Counted from the stretch's first letter, positions 1-5,782 are shown. The stretch: DNA of 6,741 nt from an uncultured Syntrophobacteraceae bacterium (GCA_937889795.1 CALBZH010000008.1:1-6741), one strand, 5' to 3'. A program made the numbers and translations. The notes: generated by a model from the letters alone, not told the origin.

Positions 1-89
1 CGTCGCTTGGACCGTGCCTCGTTGCCCGATGCACCGTCGACACCCAAGGTCCGGGCAATGTCAGACGGTTCCTTCCCGTTTGCTTTCAT
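1..89 (-). CDS. Probable HlyD-type periplasmic adaptor (membrane fusion protein) of an efflux pump, N-terminus only
   Basis: An ATG at 89-87 follows the TAG of the outer-membrane channel gene with no gap, and the sequence stays open to the left edge. It reads MKANGKEPSDIARTLGVDGA and then a basic stretch (NEARSKRR). A GGGAG-type ribosome-binding site lies inside the last codons of the upstream gene, which suggests translational coupling. The start DIARTLG followed by arginines and lysines resembles the cytoplasmic lead of adaptor proteins that precede a single membrane anchor; this is recalled family flavour, and no domain is visible in 29 codons. The context (repressor, outer-membrane channel, then this gene) supports an adaptor, probably followed by an inner-membrane RND or other pump beyond the window. 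It could instead be the pump itself. The reading frame is firm; the function is moderate. Confidence 0.6.
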   Translation of the reverse strand, partial: MKANGKEPSDIARTLGVDGASGNEARSKR

Positions 90-1571
90 CTACTGCTCCC
101 GTGTCCATCCACCTCCGAGGGCCTTGTACAAGCGCACCAGGTTGGCGGTTACGTTCCCGTTGCTGATGGCCAATTGCTCCTGGAACGACAGCAGAGACCG
201 CTGTGCATCCAGGACATTGGTGAAATCCGTGAGCCCCGCTTCGTACTTCTGCCGGGCCAAATCCGCCGCCTGCTGAGCCGCCCGGGTCGCCTGGCTCAAC
301 GCTTGCCGCCGCTGCTGAACCTCGGCGTAGGCTACGAGCGCGTTTTCCACTTCCTCCAGCGCATTGAGGATGACGGCCTCGTACTGGATCAGGGCCTGCT
401 CCTGAAGAGCCGACTGAGCCTCGATGTTCTGCCGGATCGCCCCACCCTTGAAGATGGCCCAGCTGAGCCGAGGCCCCCCCGAGAGTGTCAACAGGCCCGT
501 TGACGGATTGCTCAGGGAAAGGGTCTCCAACCCGATGGAGCCGCTCAGCGTGAGCTTGGGATACAGATCCGCCGAGGCCACGCCAATCCGGGCCGTCTGC
601 GCCGCCAGCTCCCGCTCGGCCTTCCGCACGTCGGGCCTGCGGCGCAAAAGATCCGCCGGCACCCCCACCGCAACCTCGAGGGGCGGGACGGGGATGGGCT
701 TCGGCTGAGCGAGCTCCGCGTGCACTTTCCCCGGCTGCTCGCCGAGGAGCACCGCGACACGGTTCATCGCTTCCTCGAGGCCGGTGCGCAAGACGGGAAT
801 CTGAGAGCGCGTGTTTTCGAGGTTGTAGCGGGCCTGCTGCACCGCAAGCCCGTCGCTCAATCCGGCTTGAAACCGCCATTGAGTCAGCTGGTACGTTTCG
901 TTCTGGGAGTCGAGGTTGACTTCCGCCACGTGAAGGCGGTCCTGAGTGGTGCGCACGTCAAGATAGTTGAGGGCCACTTCGGCGAGCAGGGAGACCAGGA
1001 CGTCCCGCAAATTCTCCTCGCTCGCCTGCAGGTCCCCTTGTGCGGCTTCGACGGAGCGGCGGACACCGCCGAACAGGTCCAGCTCCCATGCAGCATCGAA
1101 GCTCGCCGAATAAAGATCGCTCGTCTTGCCGGTGCCCGTGTCTCGGCTGGTACGAACCGTGGTGGCTGAGGCCGCGCCATCGAGGGTCGGCAAGAAACCG
1201 GACGCCGCGATGCCACGACGGGCGCGTGCCTCTCGAACCTGCGCCCGGGCTTTTTTCAGATCGAGGCTGCCCGATGCAGCGCGCTCGATCAATCCGGACA
1301 GGATCGGATCGTCGAGTGTGGTCCACCAGGCAGCCAGGGTCCGGGCATCCGTTTCCCCGGTGCCAGGATGGGCCTGAAGCTGGGTTCTCCATTCCGGGTA
1401 AACGGGGATTTCGGGGCGCACGTAGTCCGGTCCCACCGAAACACACCCGGCAGTGAGCATGGCCAGAATGACTGCCAGGAAAAAAGCTCCGCAAGGGAGC
1501 CGGTGCGAGCGAGCAAACTCACACCCAACGACACTCCGGCGAAGGCCGGAATCCAGCACGATTGCTATCAA
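90..1571 (-). CDS. NodT-family outer-membrane efflux channel lipoprotein (TolC/OprM-like)
   Basis: This is the outer-membrane exit duct of a tripartite drug or metabolite efflux pump; family members form trimers spanning the outer membrane and periplasm. From the TTG at 1571 it is 493 residues, normal for the family. The N-terminus has an arginine-containing lead, a hydrophobic segment (FFLAVILAMLTAG) and the lipidation Cys43, followed by VGPDYVRP, typical of this family. Further family hallmarks are WWTTLDDP, the WELDLFGGVRR motif, and the mid-protein block VPADLLRRRPDVRKAERELA with IGVASADLYPKLTLSG. The C-terminal helix carries LARQKYEAGLTDFTNVLDAQRSLL and ends LYKALGGGW. No in-frame ATG lies between the end of the repressor gene and the signal peptide, so the start must be TTG 1571 (AAGGGA about 10 nt upstream) or GTG 1559. 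A longer frame open to 1748 overlaps the repressor by 150 bp and is unlikely. The substrate is unknown. Confidence 0.93.
   Translation of the reverse strand: MIAIVLDSGLRRSVVGCEFARSHRLPCGAFFLAVILAMLTAGCVSVGPDYVRPEIPVYPEWRTQLQAHPGTGETDARTLAAWWTTLDDPILSGLIERAASGSLDLKKARAQVREARARRGIAASGFLPTLDGAASATTVRTSRDTGTGKTSDLYSASFDAAWELDLFGGVRRSVEAAQGDLQASEENLRDVLVSLLAEVALNYLDVRTTQDRLHVAEVNLDSQNETYQLTQWRFQAGLSDGLAVQQARYNLENTRSQIPVLRTGLEEAMNRVAVLLGEQPGKVHAELAQPKPIPVPPLEVAVGVPADLLRRRPDVRKAERELAAQTARIGVASADLYPKLTLSGSIGLETLSLSNPSTGLLTLSGGPRLSWAIFKGGAIRQNIEAQSALQEQALIQYEAVILNALEEVENALVAYAEVQQRRQALSQATRAAQQAADLARQKYEAGLTDFTNVLDAQRSLLSFQEQLAISNGNVTANLVRLYKALGGGWTREQ
1529..1555 (-). repeat. REP-like hairpin repeat overlapping the start of the efflux lipoprotein gene
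   Basis: Read on the minus strand this begins TGGATTCCGGC, then CTTC, then GCCGGAGTGTCG. It folds into an 8-bp stem with one wobble pair and a 4-nt loop. The first 11 bases are identical to the hairpin repeat at 4769-4800, and the second arm is close to it. The element lies just after the GTG at 1559 and within the open frame of the lipoprotein, encoding roughly DSGLRRSVV ahead of the signal peptide. Elements of this shape are common dispersed intergenic repeats in proteobacteria. Membership of a genome-wide family is inferred from the three copies here. Confidence 0.6.
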
Positions 1572-1597
1572 GACCTGATATCCCTTCAGTGGCGTGG

Positions 1598-2260
1598 TTA
1601 TTCGGACCGCCCTGCCGTGGCGATCGCTCGGATGCCGCCGAGTGAAAATCGGGTGATTTCGTCCGCCAGATCGATGATCTGCGGACGATCCAGATGCTCG
1701 AGACCTGTCAGCTCCAGGAGCTGCCGGGCATGAAGCTGAAAAATGCACTGCCCGATGACATTCATCCTGCTAAGCTGGACCGAGTGGCCGTCGGGGTCCC
1801 GAGACGGATTCTCCCTGCGGACCAGCTCCCGGACGATGCCATCCAGGTATTCATCCATGGGCCGGATGATCGTTTCCGCCACTTTGCTCAAGACCCCGCT
1901 CGGATTGGCGGTTTCCTGCGCGAGGAGCCTTCCGTGCCATGCCGGGAACCCGTCGCCCAGCCCGCGCAACAGGAAGGAACGGATAAAGGCTCGAAATCGC
2001 TCCTCCGGCGTCGCTCCCGCCCCGATGCCCCAATCGTGGGGGTACTTCTCCACGGCCCACCGGTGGGAGTATTCGAACACGGCCTCATACAGCCCCTCTT
2101 TATCGCGAAAATGGTAGTTGACCGCGCTCACACTGGCATTAGCGCGCTTGCAGATCTCGCGGACGGTCGCGGCTCGAAAGCCATGCAGGGCAAAGATCTC
2201 TCCCGCCGCTTCGATCAGCCGCTTCTTCGTTCCTTCATCCCAGACTGGACGGGCTCTCAT
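1598..2260 (-). CDS. TetR-family transcriptional repressor, CerR/YbiH (CecR)-like
   Basis: This 220-residue cytoplasmic DNA-binding protein probably represses the efflux operon it heads and is released by a small-molecule ligand. The N-terminal TetR domain is clear: TKKRLIEAAGEIFALHGFRA, then the helix-turn-helix at about residues 32-51 (TVREICKRANASVSAVNYHF) followed by RDKEGLYEAVF. The C-terminal part (PEERFRAFIRSFL, PAWHGRLLAQETANPS, then FQLHARQLLELTG) resembles the ligand domain of the YbiH/CerR group, whose members often sit beside HlyD-type efflux genes. The ATG at 2260 is preceded by a strong GGAGGAGG and puts the TetR domain right at the N-terminus. The same frame stays open further upstream to 2605, but that stretch crosses the promoter and is not coding. 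The lipoprotein gene begins 26 nt after the stop, so the two are surely co-transcribed. Confidence 0.93.
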   Translation of the reverse strand: MRARPVWDEGTKKRLIEAAGEIFALHGFRAATVREICKRANASVSAVNYHFRDKEGLYEAVFEYSHRWAVEKYPHDWGIGAGATPEERFRAFIRSFLLRGLGDGFPAWHGRLLAQETANPSGVLSKVAETIIRPMDEYLDGIVRELVRRENPSRDPDGHSVQLSRMNVIGQCIFQLHARQLLELTGLEHLDRPQIIDLADEITRFSLGGIRAIATAGRSE

Positions 2261-2318
2261 GCCTCCTCCATCAAATAAGACCGGCCCATGCACAACATTC
2301 GTTCGAAACAGATGACCT

Positions 2319-2360
2319 ATTATTTCGAACAGCTGTTCGAATTTGTCAACTTGTTTTTTT
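2319..2360 (-). promoter_or_regulatory. Sigma70-type promoter of the tetR-efflux operon with an A-tract
   Basis: On the minus strand a perfect -35 box TTGACA (2349-2344) is followed after 19 bp by AATAAT (2324-2319), five of six matches to the -10 consensus. A run of seven A residues (2360-2354) sits just upstream of the -35 box, like an UP element. The expected start is near 2312, giving a leader of about 50 nt to the repressor ATG. The 19-bp spacer is longer than the usual 17 bp. Confidence 0.7.
2324..2341. promoter_or_regulatory. 18-bp perfect palindromic operator, probable autoregulatory TetR site
   Basis: TTCGAACAGCTGTTCGAA is a perfect palindrome lying between the -35 and -10 boxes of the divergent repressor promoter, so a bound dimer would block RNA polymerase. 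A further TTCGAA box occurs at 2302-2307, just downstream of the expected start. Operator length and placement suit a TetR dimer. The core also matches the GAAC-N4-GTTC LexA (Cheo) box of Gram-positive bacteria, an alternative that is less likely beside a TetR gene and in a Gram-negative host. Confidence 0.72.
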
Positions 2361-2401
2361 CCGCTCCTTTCCACCAAAGACGAGCTATTGGAAGGGCCTT
2401 G

Positions 2402-2452
2402 CCTGTCGGGAGACAGCCCGCAGAGCCTGGTCTCGACAGGAAGCCATGCTTC
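2402..2452 (+). other. Foldable leader-like region upstream of the NusG paralogue
   Basis: Within the 362-bp gap between the two divergent genes, CCTGTCGGGA (2402-2411) can pair with TCTCGACAGG (2431-2440) as a 10-bp stem with one G-U pair. A smaller hairpin, CTGTC-GGGA-GACAG (2403-2416), would compete with it. A third hairpin, GAAGC-CAT-GCTTC (2440-2452), follows directly. Whether this is transcribed is unknown: I see no good plus-strand promoter upstream of it. Weak plus-strand promoter-like matches lie downstream (TATAGT at 2482-2487; TTGAAT 2532-2537 with CATACT 2557-2562). The rest of the gap, about 2488-2622, shows only short stems and no gene. Confidence 0.35.
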
Positions 2453-2453
2453 G

Positions 2454-2464
2454 GGGGGTAGAAT
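2454..2464 (+). promoter_or_regulatory. ops-like element (weak candidate)
   Basis: GGGGGTAGAAT agrees with the RfaH recruitment element GGCGGTAGNNT at all fixed positions except the third. It lies immediately after a hairpin and 159 bp before the start codon of an RfaH/UpxY-like gene, on the same strand. The match is short and G-rich, so chance is a real possibility. It may also overlap a weak -35 region for the TATAGT box at 2482. Confidence 0.25.
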
Positions 2465-2622
2465 TTCCGCTGCTTCGCTGATATAGTGGAGGGCAAGTCG
2501 AGCCGGTTTCCCCAATTCCCATGTCTGTGATTTGAATGCTCTGTAACGATTGAGCTCATACTGACGTCGAACGGACGCCGTTTTGACGGTGAAGACTTGA
2601 CTCAAGGAAAGCGGACAGAGAC

Positions 2623-3267
2623 ATGCCCAACGAGCCCATCAAAGACGAGCGTCCGGCCAAGCAGCCGGATTTCCCTTCCAAGGACCATGCGCGCATCCTG
2701 TTTGCGCCCGATCTGATTTATCCGAAGATCTCCGGAAGTGAAGCGGCGTGGTTCGCTCTCTATGTCCAGGTGAACCACGAAAAAGAGGTTTACAAGCGGG
2801 TCGAGCAAAAGGAGATCGAGTGTTTTCTGCCGCTGCTCGAAACCTGGAGCAAGCGCCGTGACCGGCGCAAGAAGATCCACCTTCCGCTGTTTCCGGGCTA
2901 TGTCTTCGTGCGCACGGTCCTGGACAACTACACCAACGTGAACATTTTAAAGACACCCGGGGCGATCCACATCCTGCGCAATTCGGAAGGGCCCCTACCG
3001 ATCCCGGACTTCCAGATCGAGAACCTGAAGACGGTCCTGAACAGTTCGGCGGAGGTCAGCCTGCATTCGTATCTCAAGGTGGGCGAATGGGTACAGGTGG
3101 TCAAGGGGCCGTTCGCGGGATGCATGGGAATCCTGGTGCGGCAGAATCCCAAGAAGGGCCGTTTGGTGGTGAGCGTGGACCTCATCCAGCGCTCGGTCAG
3201 CGTGGAAATGAACGTGGAAGACGTTGAGCCGGTTGAGGCGCCACCGCCCTCCCCGACCGTCCAATGA
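2623..3267 (+). CDS. Specialised NusG paralogue, RfaH/UpxY-like transcription antiterminator
   Basis: The 214-residue protein has the two-domain NusG plan and should bind elongating RNA polymerase. The NGN domain spans about residues 42-140: WFALYVQVNHEKEVYKRVEQ, then CFLPLLETWSKRRDRRKKIHLPLFPGYVFVR, the block typical of polysaccharide-operon antiterminators, rather than housekeeping NusG. The KOW domain spans about 152-205 (KVGEWVQVVKGPFAGCMGIL). A 41-residue charged, proline-containing extension precedes the NGN domain; I see no later in-frame ATG or GTG before W43, so the ATG at 2623 stands, although its AAGGA (2604-2608) is about 14 nt away. Relatives normally lead capsule, O-antigen or exopolysaccharide operons. 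Here the next gene is convergent moeA, so the target must be elsewhere, in trans, or lost. The family call is firm; the regulatory target is unknown. Confidence 0.9.
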   Translation: MPNEPIKDERPAKQPDFPSKDHARILFAPDLIYPKISGSEAAWFALYVQVNHEKEVYKRVEQKEIECFLPLLETWSKRRDRRKKIHLPLFPGYVFVRTVLDNYTNVNILKTPGAIHILRNSEGPLPIPDFQIENLKTVLNSSAEVSLHSYLKVGEWVQVVKGPFAGCMGILVRQNPKKGRLVVSVDLIQRSVSVEMNVEDVEPVEAPPPSPTVQ

Positions 3268-3284
3268 TCAAACGACCGATTCTT

Positions 3285-4535
3285 TCATGATGCCGAAAAG
3301 AGGTGGACCTGCACGCGAGTGCCCTGATCCAGCCCTTCGACATGTGCGGGGATGACGATGTATCCGTCGGCCCTGGCGAGGATGCCGATCATCGCCGACT
3401 TGCCAAAAACGGGCGTGGCCACGGCCTCACTCCCCTGCACCGACACGGTCACTGGCAGACAATCCGTTCTTCCATGCACTGAAGGCGCCTGACGGGTCAA
3501 TACGGCGGTGAGCGTTCCCGCGCTGACGGCAGCCCCTTTTGACCGAACGATCCCCTGCAGCCGCTCCAGGGACGGCAGCGCAAAGACCCGACAGATCATG
3601 AGGGCGGAAACGGGCTGCCCGGGGAGGCCCCAGAAGATCTTCTTGCCGATGCGTGCAAGGATGGTGGGCTTGCCGGGGCGAATGGCCACGCCGTGGACCA
3701 GGAGCTCGGCGTCGGGGAAGCTTTCCAGAATTCGAATCGTGTAGTCCCGAACGCCCACGGAGCTCCCACCCGAGAGCATGACCACGTCGTGATCCTCCAG
3801 GGCGGCGCGGCAGGTCTCGACCAGGGATTCGAGCGAGTCGGTCACCAGCCGCCGCAGTCCCGCCACGGCGCCGCATTCCTCTACCTGGCCGGCTAGCGTC
3901 ACCGTGTTGATGTCGCGTATCTTCCCCATGGGAACGGAAGGCGTCTCGACGGGCACGACTTCATCTCCCGTTGAGACAATGGCCACGCGCGGGCGCCTGT
4001 GCACCCGAGCGCGCCCCTGCCCCACGGCCGCGAGCAGCCCCAGATCCTGGGGTCTGAGCCGCCATCCCTTTGGAAAGAGAACGTCGCCAAGCGTGATGTC
4101 CTCCCCTACCTGGAGCACATTCTCGCCAGGCGCCACGGGTCGCGTGACTTCGATCGTCTCCTGATCGAGAGGGGCGGTGTATTCTACCATCACCACGGCA
4201 TCGCTGCCTTCGGGAAGCATTCCCCCGGTCGGGATGGTGATCGCCTTTCCCGGTTTAAGCACCGTCGAGGCTTCCTCCCCCATCAGCACCTCGCCGCCTT
4301 TCTCCAGAAGAGCAGGCAGGCTTTCGGACGCCCCGAAGGTATCGCGGGCCCGAACAGCATACCCATCCATGGTCGCGCGGGCAAAATGCGGCAGCGGCTC
4401 GGGTGACCGAACTTCTTCCGCAAGCACGCGGCCTCGAGCGGAGGAGAGATCCAGCTCCTCGGATTCGAGAGGCTCGAATCCATCAATGATCTCAAGGACT
4501 TCCTCTGCCGTTTTGACTTTGAGAAATTCAGCCAT
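3285..4535 (-). CDS. moeA: Molybdopterin molybdenumtransferase MoeA
   Basis: This 416-residue cytoplasmic enzyme inserts molybdate (or tungstate) into adenylylated molybdopterin, the last common step of molybdenum cofactor synthesis. The length is normal. The order of motifs is standard: N-terminal MoeA domain with ARATMDGYAVRA (Asp58), then IPTGGMLPEGSDAVVMVE (about residues 101-118). The central MoCF-binding domain has PRVAIVSTGDEVV (182-194), VVMLSGGSSVGVRDY (251-265), HGVAIRPGKPTILA (281-294) and WGLPGQPVSALM (302-313). A C-terminal beta domain covers about residues 336-416. The usual LPGNPVS reads LPGQPVS here. The start MAEFLKVKTAEEVL is typical, although the sequence before the ATG has only a weak GTGAG. 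The gene stands alone: no other cofactor gene is in the window, its end lies 17 bp from the convergent antiterminator gene with no terminator visible, and 356 bp separate it from sucD upstream. Confidence 0.95.
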   Translation of the reverse strand: MAEFLKVKTAEEVLEIIDGFEPLESEELDLSSARGRVLAEEVRSPEPLPHFARATMDGYAVRARDTFGASESLPALLEKGGEVLMGEEASTVLKPGKAITIPTGGMLPEGSDAVVMVEYTAPLDQETIEVTRPVAPGENVLQVGEDITLGDVLFPKGWRLRPQDLGLLAAVGQGRARVHRRPRVAIVSTGDEVVPVETPSVPMGKIRDINTVTLAGQVEECGAVAGLRRLVTDSLESLVETCRAALEDHDVVMLSGGSSVGVRDYTIRILESFPDAELLVHGVAIRPGKPTILARIGKKIFWGLPGQPVSALMICRVFALPSLERLQGIVRSKGAAVSAGTLTAVLTRQAPSVHGRTDCLPVTVSVQGSEAVATPVFGKSAMIGILARADGYIVIPAHVEGLDQGTRVQVHLFSAS

Positions 4536-4618
4536 CTCACAAACCGTGTTCGAGGGGTGTCCGGATTAGGATCACTTGCAGGTTTCTGGCAGGAATAGGA
4601 ACGATGGCACAAAACGCT

Positions 4619-4633
4619 GCAACTGTCAGTTGC
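4619..4633. repeat. 15-bp inverted repeat upstream of moeA
   Basis: GCAACTG-T-CAGTTGC is a perfect 7-bp inverted repeat around one base, ending 84 bp before the moeA start codon. It could be an operator or a small hairpin in the moeA leader. No convincing promoter with good boxes is seen next to it, and I do not recognise a molybdenum-cofactor riboswitch here. Confidence 0.4.
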
Positions 4634-4768
4634 GTACAACCAGAAGACCCTGCCGCCATTCCGAAAGTCCCGGAGAGACGACAGGGTCGAATCCATTCAC
4701 TGGTGAAAAGCCACTCGGTACTCAGCCGCACAAGAGCGTGTCCATCAGGAGAGCCAAACACCGAGAAA
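4634..4768. other. Intergenic stretch with no recognisable gene
   Basis: This is part of the 356-bp gap between moeA and sucD. The short open frames that cross it on both strands have no family look, and some run into the adjacent hairpin repeats. I see no tRNA, no coding region with a ribosome-binding site and no clear terminator. It may be an extension of the neighbouring repeat element or decayed sequence. Confidence 0.4.
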
Positions 4769-4800
4769 CGTCGTTCCGGCAATCGTAAAGCCGGAATCCA
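4769..4800 (-). repeat. REP-like hairpin repeat, copy A of an inverted pair
   Basis: Read on the minus strand it begins TGGATTCCGGC and ends GCCGGAACGACG, with a 7-bp stem (TTCCGGC with GCCGGAA) and a 9-nt loop. It matches copy B at 25 of 32 positions in the opposite orientation. The two copies are 19 bp apart, so the pair resembles a BIME-type arrangement of REP sequences. Confidence 0.7.
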
Positions 4801-4819
4801 CGCCAATCATGGAACTGCC

Positions 4820-4851
4820 TGGATCCCGGCTGAAAGACTGCCGGGATGACG
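4820..4851 (+). repeat. REP-like hairpin repeat, copy B of an inverted pair
   Basis: It begins TGGATCCCGGC and ends GCCGGGATGACG, with an 8-bp stem (ATCCCGGC with GCCGGGAT) and a 9-nt loop. Compared with copy A, a stem T-A pair has become C-G through changes on both arms, consistent with selection to keep the hairpin. It lies 40 bp after the sucD stop, a common place for REP elements, where they can stabilise mRNA ends or impede readthrough. Confidence 0.7.
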
Positions 4852-4891
4852 TACACTGTGATTACGGACACCTTCCTGTGTGGCGGTGTAC

Positions 4892-5770
4892 TTAGAGGGC
4901 CTTCGCGAAGGCCTCCTTGGAGATCTCACCGAGCTTGCCGAGGTTCTCGACCACGGTGATGCCCGCTTTGCGCATGGCTTCGATCTTGGCCTGGGCCGTT
5001 CCGCTGGAGCCGCTGATGATGGCCCCGGCGTGGCCCATTCTGCGTCCCGGAGGCGCGGTGAGCCCGGCGATGAAGCCGACCACCGGCTTCGTCACGTTCT
5101 TCTGGATGAATTCCGCCGCTTCCTCTTCGGCCGAACCGCCGATCTCACCCACCATGACGATGGCCTTGGTCTGGGGATCGTTCTGGAACGCGGAGAGGCA
5201 GTCGATGAAATTGGTGCCGTTGACCGGGTCCCCACCGATCCCGATACAGGTGCTCTGCCCGATTCCCTGCATGCTCAACTGATGAACCACTTCATAGGTG
5301 AGAGTGCCAGAGCGGGAGACGACTCCGACAGGGCCGGGCTTATGGATGGGGGCCGGCATGATCCCGATCTTGCACTGGCCCGGCGTGATGATCCCGGGGC
5401 AGTTGGGCCCGATGAGACGGGTCGGGGAGGTCTTGAGGGCCATCTTCACCTTCATCATGTCAAGGACCGGGATGCCTTCCGTGATGGCAACCACGACGTC
5501 GACCCCGGCGTCGATTCCTTCCAGAATGGCGTCCGCCGCGAAGGGAGGCGGTACGAAAACCATGGCGGCGTTGGCTTGCGTCGCTTTCACGGCTTGGGCG
5601 AGCGTATTGAAAACGGGGATGCCCTCGACGTCCTGGCCGCCTTTGCCCGGCGTGACGCCCGCGACGACGTTGGTCCCGTAGGCTTTACATTGAAGCGTGT
5701 GGAACTGGCCCTCTCGACCGGTGATTCCCTGAACCACCAAACGCGTGTTTTGATCCACCCAAATGCTCAT
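4892..5770 (-). CDS. sucD: Succinyl-CoA synthetase (ligase) alpha subunit
   Basis: The alpha subunit of the TCA-cycle enzyme that interconverts succinyl-CoA and succinate with formation or use of ATP or GTP. It is 292 residues, full length. The CoA-binding Rossmann domain is at the N-terminus ([21 protein letters not shown], residues 13-33, then GVTPGKGG). The central part has [11 protein letters not shown] (121-131) and SRSGTLTYE (152-160). The ligase domain carries [16 protein letters not shown] and the [10 protein letters not shown] motif with the phosphorylated His247. The start [18 protein letters not shown] is typical and is preceded by GGGAGGAA, 6 nt from the GGAGG core to the ATG. It begins 12 nt after the sucC stop, so the two genes form one operon and one complex. 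In syntrophic or sulfate-reducing bacteria it may run either way. Confidence 0.97.
   Translation of the reverse strand: MSIWVDQNTRLVVQGITGREGQFHTLQCKAYGTNVVAGVTPGKGGQDVEGIPVFNTLAQAVKATQANAAMVFVPPPFAADAILEGIDAGVDVVVAITEGIPVLDMMKVKMALKTSPTRLIGPNCPGIITPGQCKIGIMPAPIHKPGPVGVVSRSGTLTYEVVHQLSMQGIGQSTCIGIGGDPVNGTNFIDCLSAFQNDPQTKAIVMVGEIGGSAEEEAAEFIQKNVTKPVVGFIAGLTAPPGRRMGHAGAIISGSSGTAQAKIEAMRKAGITVVENLGKLGEISKEAFAKAL
4898..4913. repeat. 16-bp perfect palindrome in the last codons of sucD
   Basis: GGCCTTCGCGAAGGCC is self-complementary and encodes part of the C-terminal EAFAKAL of SucD, ending just before its stop. It could form a hairpin at the 3' end of the sucCD mRNA. No T-tract follows on the minus strand, so it is not a standard intrinsic terminator, and the codons Ala-Phe-Ala-Lys-Ala make such a palindrome easy to reach by chance in GC-rich DNA. 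Confidence 0.4.
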
Positions 5771-5782
5771 GTCGTTCCTCCC

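Noticed and set aside
61..879. 272-codon open frame antisense-phase to the channel gene on the minus strand.
   Set aside because: It is a shadow in another frame of the well-supported channel gene, rich in Gly/Arg/Ala as expected of GC-rich out-of-frame translation.
1572..1748. Longer start at 1748 for the efflux lipoprotein.
   Set aside because: It would overlap the repressor gene by 150 bp, and the extra residues are low-complexity, non-homologous and would place the signal peptide far from the N-terminus.
2324..2360. Palindrome followed by a T7 run on the plus strand as an intrinsic terminator.
   Set aside because: The T-run begins 12 bases after the palindrome and no plus-strand gene precedes it; the promoter/operator reading on the minus strand explains both parts better.
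2261..2605. N-terminal extension of the TetR protein: the frame is open for 115 more codons upstream of 2260.
   Set aside because: The extension crosses the TTGACA/AATAAT promoter and operator, has no domain resemblance, and the ATG at 2260 has a strong GGAGGAGG and begins the TetR domain directly.
3268..3284. Bidirectional terminator between the antiterminator gene and moeA.
   Set aside because: The 17-bp gap contains no inverted repeat or T-tract.
4605..4621. Sigma54-like sequence TGGCAC...CTGCA on the plus strand.
   Set aside because: The GG-to-GC spacing is one base too long and no plus-strand gene lies downstream.
4537..4849. Open frames of 70-89 codons on both strands between moeA and sucD.
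   Set aside because: They have no family resemblance or good ribosome-binding sites, overlap each other, and several run into the hairpin repeats, whose translation gives typical repeat-derived peptides.
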